Of a DNA stretch of 9,130 nucleotides, positions 6,027-9,130 are shown piece by piece. The position numbers and the translations under genes were made by a program. Under the pieces are notes generated by a model, which saw only the letters and a program-made list of their open reading frames with translations, was not told the origin of the DNA and did no database searches. The first letter of the stretch is position 1; each line of letters opens with the position of its first letter. The DNA is from Spirochaetaceae bacterium (GTDB taxonomy: Bacteria > Spirochaetota > Spirochaetia > Treponematales > Treponemataceae): positions 1 to 9,130 of the forward strand of contig JAISTZ010000144.1 of assembly GCA_031272345.1 (NCBI GenBank), given 5' to 3'.

Positions 6027-6842
6027 CTACTTGCCAACCCGTGTAAACTCCAATGAGAGCCCCATAACTTCAACGGCCAACGTATCACCGTCGAGCTCGT
6101 AATCCATCTCGACCGAAGCTCCCTCGTATTCGGTGACAATAGCGTTGCCTTTTACCTTGTACGGCACACTCGTTTTAATCCCCATCACCTCCTGGATGAA
6201 TGTGGTTTTGGTAAAAGACCAGGTAAAACCGTAGTCGTCTTCTTCCCATGTCCCGATGAGCGCCTTTGACCCTGCGGCTGCCGACTTTTTCTCTGCTGTC
6301 ACTCTGGTAAAAGACGCTTCTCCCCATAAGCCCCCACTCGTCAGTGTGTTTCCACTCACGGTGAAGTTGACTTCACCATCACCAATAGTGACTTTGCCTT
6401 TGTCAAAAGCATAAGGGTAAATTTCTGTGTCATAGTCTTCTGCAATGAAAACTAGCCCGTTGATAAAAGCGACGTAATACTTGTTCCCGTCGATTTTTGC
6501 TGTCCAGAGACCTCTGATTTCGTCAGGAGTTTTTGAGTCCTTATCTTTAGTAAAGACTATGGCTTCTCTGTCCCTATCGAAAGTCAAAGAAGAGCCTTTT
6601 ACGGTAAATGTTGCAGAGTCATATTCGCCTTTAGCCGTTCCTACGTTTTTTTCGTAGGTATAGGAATAAAAACCCTCTCCTTCATAAAGCAGCTTATCAC
6701 CTACAAAGGCGATACGGACTGTCTCTCCGTTGTCTGTTGCTTTCCAGACACCTTCAAGAGCCCCTTTGTTATCACACCCTGCCAGAACCACTGCCGCCAG
6801 TAAACAGACGGCAAAACCGAACAAAATCTTTCTGTTTCTCAT
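6027..6842 (-). CDS. Lipoprotein with three tandem beta-rich repeats
   Basis: 271 aa from the ATG at 6842, chosen because TAAGGAG lies about 6 bases upstream. An upstream in-frame start at 6875 lacks one. The signal peptide MRNRKILFGFAVCLLAAV ends in the lipobox VLAGC, so Cys23 should be lipidated and the protein membrane-anchored. The mature part holds three repeats of about 70-75 aa, at 29-99, 109-181 and 195-269. Each opens with a L-x-G-x-W motif (LEGVW, IRGLW, LIGTW) and closes with a Phe-Thr strand (IVFTK, ASFTRV, LEFTRV). This resembles lipocalin-like or META-like small beta-barrel repeats of Treponema lipoproteins; I cannot assign a ligand. A basic, alanine-rich linker (AEKKSAAAGSK) precedes repeat 3. 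The signal-peptide DNA is nearly identical to that of the LRR/Lcl gene. Confidence 0.88.
   Translation of the reverse strand: MRNRKILFGFAVCLLAAVVLAGCDNKGALEGVWKATDNGETVRIAFVGDKLLYEGEGFYSYTYEKNVGTAKGEYDSATFTVKGSSLTFDRDREAIVFTKDKDSKTPDEIRGLWTAKIDGNKYYVAFINGLVFIAEDYDTEIYPYAFDKGKVTIGDGEVNFTVSGNTLTSGGLWGEASFTRVTAEKKSAAAGSKALIGTWEEDDYGFTWSFTKTTFIQEVMGIKTSVPYKVKGNAIVTEYEGASVEMDYELDGDTLAVEVMGLSLEFTRVGK
6792..6842 (-). repeat. Signal-peptide DNA module, second copy in lipoprotein gene
   Basis: 47 of 51 bases match the first 51 bases of the LRR/Lcl gene (5492-5542). The match ends where the coding changes from a signal peptidase I site (AMGQAAFA) to a lipobox (VVLAGC), so the same n- and h-regions serve two different export fates. 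Confidence 0.85.
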
Positions 6843-7103
6843 AAAATACTCCTTATATAGAACCAAGCCAGCCACCGTTAAACGGTTTGATTTATAAAAC
6901 CTGAATTGCTTCGTCTGTGCGGTACAGATACCGCGCGCTCAATCATTCCAGATTTTATGCCGTTCAACATTCTATCTTGCATACCGGTTTCTCAAACGCT
7001 GTCCTTTTACCGCGCTGTTCAATGGCTCGTCTCTCATAAAGAAGGCTCGCGGTTTGGCTTGCTTTTGATTGCCGTCATGTAATTGCAAAAAAGCTTTTTC
7101 CCC
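6843..7103 (-). other. Intergenic region upstream of the lipoprotein gene
   Basis: It holds two small palindromes (ACCGTTAAACGGT at 6874-6886; GCGGTA-CAGA-TACCGC at 6919-6934) and AT-rich -10-like sequences such as TATAAA near 6890 on the minus strand, with no convincing -35 box. Two tiny minus-strand ORFs, 7037-6972 (21 aa, MRDEPLNSAV...) and 6970-6878 (30 aa, MLNGIKSGMI...), lie head to tail with TAGAATG between them. Neither has a ribosome site and I do not recognise either. The palindrome AAAAAGCTTTTT (7088-7099) follows the chimeric ORF's stop. Confidence 0.4.
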
Positions 7104-7337
7104 TTACGCCCGTGCCCCGATGGTTTTCACACCGCCGTCACCGTATGCTTTTGTCTCAAAGTCGCTCTCCGCGCTTTGGGCAAACGCCGCTTGTCCCATT
7201 GCCGCCGGGGCGCGGCTTTCTTTTGCCGTCTTCTGCGCCGTCATAAGCGCCCTGGCTGTTCGCAGCATCTTTTCCTGCCCCTCGGCGCTCAGTCGCCTGA
7301 AAACGCCGCTCAACAAGACAAGCTTTTCCGCATCCAT
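7104..7337 (-). CDS. Chimeric 77-aa protein: XRE-tail-like helix fused to an LRR N-terminal fragment
   Basis: Residues 1-37 (MDAEKLVLLSGVFRRLSAEG... to TAQK) resemble the C-terminal helix of the divergently encoded XRE regulator: both have VF-x2-L-x4-QE, a leucine about eight residues later and a final QK. Residues 45-62 (AAMGQAAFAQSAESDFET) copy the signal-cleavage region and mature start of the LRR/Lcl protein, followed by DGGV and an early stop. The hydrophobic signal core is missing, so the fused part cannot direct export. A GGAG ribosome site precedes the ATG, and a strong promoter (TTGACA-17-TATTTA) lies upstream, so it is probably expressed. It may be a small modulator of the regulator or simply a recombination relic read from a live promoter. 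Confidence 0.5.
   Translation of the reverse strand: MDAEKLVLLSGVFRRLSAEGQEKMLRTARALMTAQKTAKESRAPAAMGQAAFAQSAESDFETKAYGDGGVKTIGARA
7129..7206 (-). repeat. Third copy of LRR export/N-terminal DNA, truncated
   Basis: It aligns without gaps to 5421-5498 of the LRR gene. Bases 7151-7206 match at 54 of 56 positions with only silent changes, then 11 diverged bases, then an identical ACACCGCCGTC block. The n- and h-region DNA found in the other two copies is absent; the match stops at 7206, where the XRE-tail-like sequence begins. Confidence 0.85.
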
Positions 7338-7350
7338 ACTTTTACCGCTC

Positions 7351-7396
7351 CAAATATCGCTAAATTAATAATAAATAGTACATATTGCGATATTTG
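7351..7396. promoter_or_regulatory. 10-bp inverted repeat bracketing the minus-strand promoter
   Basis: CAAATATCGC (7351-7360) is the perfect inverse complement of GCGATATTTG (7387-7396), with 26 bases between. One arm touches the -35 box and the other lies just downstream of the -10 box of the chimeric ORF's promoter. Such placement suits a repressor site; the XRE protein encoded alongside is the obvious but unproven candidate. Confidence 0.55.
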
Positions 7397-7400
7397 TCAA
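7372..7400 (-). promoter_or_regulatory. Strong sigma70-like promoter for the minus-strand gene train
   Basis: On the minus strand TTGACA (7400-7395) is followed by a 17-base spacer and TATTTA (7377-7372). It lies 35 bases upstream of the chimeric ORF's ATG. It is the best promoter match seen in the block and could also feed the lipoprotein gene. Confidence 0.65.
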
Positions 7401-7403
7401 GTT

Positions 7404-7438
7404 ATTTTCTATAAAAAATGTGATTTTCTATCGAAAAT
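7404..7438. promoter_or_regulatory. Two tandem 16-bp palindromic operator-like sites
   Basis: ATTTTCTATAAAAAAT (7404-7419) and ATTTTCTATCGAAAAT (7423-7438) are identical at 14 of 16 positions, each palindromic in ATTTTC/GAAAAT form, and start 19 bases apart, about two helical turns. The second is part of the perfect 7-bp palindrome GATTTTC-TATC-GAAAATC (7422-7439). They lie between the two divergent genes, typical of XRE/phage-type repressor operators. Confidence 0.6.
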
Positions 7439-7486
7439 CCTAAAAAAACCGGAAAAATCGCGAAAACCCACCGGATGTCTGTAATC

Positions 7487-7515
7487 TTGACCGCCCTCTG
7501 GTTTTCCGGTAGAGT
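7487..7515 (+). promoter_or_regulatory. Candidate promoter of the XRE regulator
   Basis: TTGACC (7487-7492), a 17-base spacer and TAGAGT (7510-7515). Transcription would start near 7522, leaving a leader under 10 bases; this fits the lack of a ribosome site before the ATG at 7531. A 9-bp inverted repeat (ACCGGAAAA 7448-7456, TTTTCCGGT 7502-7510) reaches into the -10 box. Confidence 0.4.
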
Positions 7516-7530
7516 AAAGATGGTGACAAA

Positions 7531-7881
7531 ATGGCGGCGCAAACGGTTTTTGAGCGAATAAAAGCGGTCCGAACCGCATTAAAAATTTCGCAGCGTGAGT
7601 TCGCCAGGCATGTCTTTGTGAGCCAGAGCTATTTTTCCGAGGTGGAAACCGGTGAGCGGAATGTGGGTAGGCGCATCGTCCATCTTATCGCTACGGAATA
7701 CAACGTCAACGAAGATTGGCTCTTGACGGGCAAAGGCGAGATGTTCGCCACCTCAGAGACCGACATCAGGCTGCGGCAGTTGATAACCGTTTTTTATGAA
7801 CTGGATGAGATATTGCAGGAGTATTTGCTGCAACAGGGCAAGGAATTGCTGAAGATTCAAAAAGAAAAGATGGACAAATAA
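7531..7881 (+). CDS. XRE/Cro-C1-family transcriptional regulator
   Basis: 116 aa. An N-terminal HTH_3 domain (about 7-67) shows the usual pattern: LKISQREFARHVFVSQSYFSEVETGER (scaffold, recognition helix SQSYFSEVE about 31-39), then the family-typical NVNEDWLLTGKGEMF (58-72) found in phage-type XRE repressors. The C-terminal 40 residues form a leucine-rich helix (about 79-112), probably for dimerisation. It has no peptidase or ligand domain. The ATG at 7531 has no good ribosome site, and other nearby starts are out of frame, so a very short leader is possible. It is the only plus-strand gene in the block and is divergent from the chimeric ORF. Paired palindromes in between suggest autoregulation and control of the minus-strand genes (inference). 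Confidence 0.93.
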   Translation: MAAQTVFERIKAVRTALKISQREFARHVFVSQSYFSEVETGERNVGRRIVHLIATEYNVNEDWLLTGKGEMFATSETDIRLRQLITVFYELDEILQEYLLQQGKELLKIQKEKMDK

Positions 7882-7906
7882 GACGTTTTCATGCAATTTA
7901 ATCGCG

Positions 7907-7935
7907 TCGGGGAAAAGGGCTTGGTGACGAATTCG
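7907..7935 (+). repeat. 29-bp response-regulator gene fragment at right island boundary
   Basis: Perfect match to 1737-1765 of the response-regulator gene in the same orientation, here outside any gene. Thirteen unrelated bases (7936-7948) separate it from the 59-bp repeat, whereas 339 bases separate the two in the left flank, so the right copy looks like a duplicate with an internal deletion. Confidence 0.9.
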
Positions 7936-7948
7936 CCGGCCGCGTCAG

Positions 7949-8007
7949 ATATAACAAAAAATTATAAACCTTTTACCCCGGATTTATGGCTTTGCCCGGC
8001 GCTGCCG
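7949..8007 (+). repeat. 59-bp direct repeat, right island boundary
   Basis: Perfect match to 2105-2163. It lies just upstream of the adaptor gene and probably serves as part of its promoter region (AT-rich core with TATAAA at 7963-7968; no clear -35 box). The two copies are 5844 bases apart. Confidence 0.9.
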
Positions 8008-8045
8008 CCGTATCTTTACACCGGGAATTACCAAGGAGACCTTTG

Positions 8046-9130
8046 ATGAAACGATACGGCGTGATGGTATGCGTCCCTTTTCTTGCAATGGGTTTAGTCT
8101 TGTCCGGCTGCGGCGCAAAGAAAGGCGGCGGGAGCGTGACCTACGAATTCACCGAGATAACCCGGGGGTCACTGGAGAAGACCGTGTCCTCCAGCGGGTC
8201 CCTCAAGCCCGTCGCCACGGTGAACGTGCTTGCCCGGATGAGCGGCAAGGTGGAAAAGATTTACGTGGACTACAACGACATCATCCACGCCGGGGACGTG
8301 CTTGCGGAACTCAACACGGACATGCTCCGCCTCCAGCGGGAACAGCAGTACGCCTCGGTCCTCAAGGCCAGGGCCAACTACGAACTGGAAAAGATAAACT
8401 TCCAGAACCAGGAGAAGCTGGCGGAGAAGAATCTCATCTCCGAGTACGAACTCAAGAGCGGCAGGACCTCCCTGGAGATTCTGGCCGCGGAACTCTCCGC
8501 CGCCGAGGCGAACCTGCGTTCCATCGACACGGAGATAAACCAGTACGCCTACATCACCAGCCCCATCGACGGAATCGTCCTGGAGCGGAACATCAGCGTG
8601 GGGGACACTGCCGTGGAGGGGTCCAGCAGCAACTCCAAGAGCCTGTTCACCCTGGCGGAGAATCTGGAGGAGATGCAGATAGAGGCCACCGTGGGCGAGC
8701 TCGACGTGTCGGGCATACGGACCGGCCAGGAGGCCCGGTTCACCCTGGAGGCCCTGCCGGGCAAGCAGTACACCGGGGAGGTGGCGTCCCTGCACCTGAT
8801 GCCCGCCGTGTCGGACAACGTGGTCACCTACACGGTGATCGTCAACGTGGAAAACCGGGACGGCGCCCTCCTTCCGGGCATGACCGCGGCGGTTGACTTC
8901 ATCCTGCAGCGGGAGGAGGGAGTCCTCCTGGTTTCCAACGCGGCCCTGCGCTACCAGCCCACGGGCATGAGCGCCGATGAAATCAGCGAGGCCGTGTTCA
9001 ACGCCGGAATCAAGGGCCTCAGCGAGGAAGACCAGCAGGCGGCCAGGGAGGCCAGGGAAAGGGCAAAGACCCCATCGTCTTCCGGGGAGAGCCAGCCCAC
9101 CGGTGCGGGGGGACTCTCTTCGCTCATGCC
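8046..9130 (+). CDS. RND/MacA-type periplasmic adaptor lipoprotein (3' end beyond window)
   Basis: Partial: 361 codons are visible and the frame is open at the right edge. The signal peptide ends in lipobox VLSGC (Cys22), so it should be a lipoprotein. The first lipoyl half-motif is at about 52-90 (VLARMSGKVEKIYVDYNDII), then an alpha-hairpin (about 92-165), the second lipoyl half (AYITSPIDGIVLERNISVGD, about 168-187) and a beta-barrel/membrane-proximal region (about 200-290). The last visible part (about 300-361) is polar and Ala/Glu/Ser-rich, an unusual insertion that may be a linker. By family, such adaptors link an inner-membrane pump (often a MacB-type ABC permease) to an outer-membrane channel for drug, peptide or lipid export. 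The ATG at 8046 is set by AAGGAG 7 bases upstream. It is divergent from the two-component genes across the island, suggesting regulation by them. Confidence 0.93.
   Translation, partial: MKRYGVMVCVPFLAMGLVLSGCGAKKGGGSVTYEFTEITRGSLEKTVSSSGSLKPVATVNVLARMSGKVEKIYVDYNDIIHAGDVLAELNTDMLRLQREQQYASVLKARANYELEKINFQNQEKLAEKNLISEYELKSGRTSLEILAAELSAAEANLRSIDTEINQYAYITSPIDGIVLERNISVGDTAVEGSSSNSKSLFTLAENLEEMQIEATVGELDVSGIRTGQEARFTLEALPGKQYTGEVASLHLMPAVSDNVVTYTVIVNVENRDGALLPGMTAAVDFILQREEGVLLVSNAALRYQPTGMSADEISEAVFNAGIKGLSEEDQQAAREARERAKTPSSSGESQPTGAGGLSSLM

Noticed and set aside
5941..6047. tRNA gene or tRNA-end attachment site on the minus strand
   Set aside because: The T-arm-like loop TTCAATT is attractive, but the D-arm is missing, the anticodon-like loop lacks T33, acceptor and T stems each have an A-C mismatch, and no CCA or discriminator follows. 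Kept only as a structured-RNA finding.
5954..6047. Inverted repeat TTACACGG / CCGTGTAA around the structured intergenic region
   Set aside because: The right arm lies inside the lipoprotein coding sequence (Phe-Thr-Arg codons) and the arms are only 8 bases, so chance is a fair explanation.
2164..7906. Integron gene-cassette array with attC sites between the genes
   Set aside because: The intergenic hairpins vary in length and lack the paired RYYYAAC/GTTRRRY core sites, and no integrase gene is present.
2164..7948. Prophage or insertion sequence
   Set aside because: The XRE regulator and its palindromes look phage-like, but there are no structural, integrase, recombinase or transposase genes and no IS-type terminal inverted repeats.
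1..9130. CRISPR array
   Set aside because: No regularly spaced identical repeats of 25-40 bases are present; the only repeats are the two boundary pairs and the signal-peptide copies.

Overview
The window looks like chromosomal DNA of a spirochaete, most likely a Treponema-type gut or oral treponeme. This is an inference from gene style: Treponema-type BspA leucine-rich repeats joined to an Lcl/DUF1566 C-terminus, short lipoprotein signal peptides and XRE regulators. No rRNA or other taxonomic marker is present. Both flanks are visibly GC-rich. The middle, especially 2460-3900 and 6030-7450, is visibly AT-richer.

Left flank (1-2055, minus strand): a two-component system. An OmpR-type response regulator (2055-1357) overlaps the start of a membrane histidine kinase by 4 bases; the kinase runs off the left edge. 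Right flank (8046-9130, plus strand): the start of an RND/MacA-type periplasmic adaptor lipoprotein, cut by the right edge. The two would be divergent neighbours if the middle were removed, so the two-component system plausibly controls the efflux or export operon.

Middle (about 2164-7948): an accessory block lying between them. A perfect 59-bp direct repeat bounds it (2105-2163 and 7949-8007). Just before the right copy sits a perfect 29-bp copy of an internal piece of the response-regulator gene (1737-1765 = 7907-7935). The right end is therefore a scarred duplicate of the left flank. Recombination between the 59-bp repeats would remove 5844 bp and restore a response regulator / adaptor divergent arrangement. 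No integrase or transposase gene is visible.

Inside the block a divergent control region (7338-7530) separates a plus-strand XRE regulator (7531-7881) from a train of minus-strand genes. In transcription order these are: a chimeric small protein, a three-repeat lipoprotein, a highly structured intergenic RNA region, a TM2-domain membrane protein, a large secreted LRR/Lcl protein, a small CxxC/CxC protein, a doubtful small ORF, and a tandem zinc-finger-like protein. The LRR protein and the lipoprotein share nearly identical signal-peptide DNA, and a third piece of the same export/N-terminal DNA is fused into the chimeric ORF. The last 35 codons of the LRR/Lcl protein look like the variable region of a diversity-generating retroelement (DGR) target. 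The overall picture is an inserted, regulated set of surface-protein genes assembled by local duplication and module swapping.
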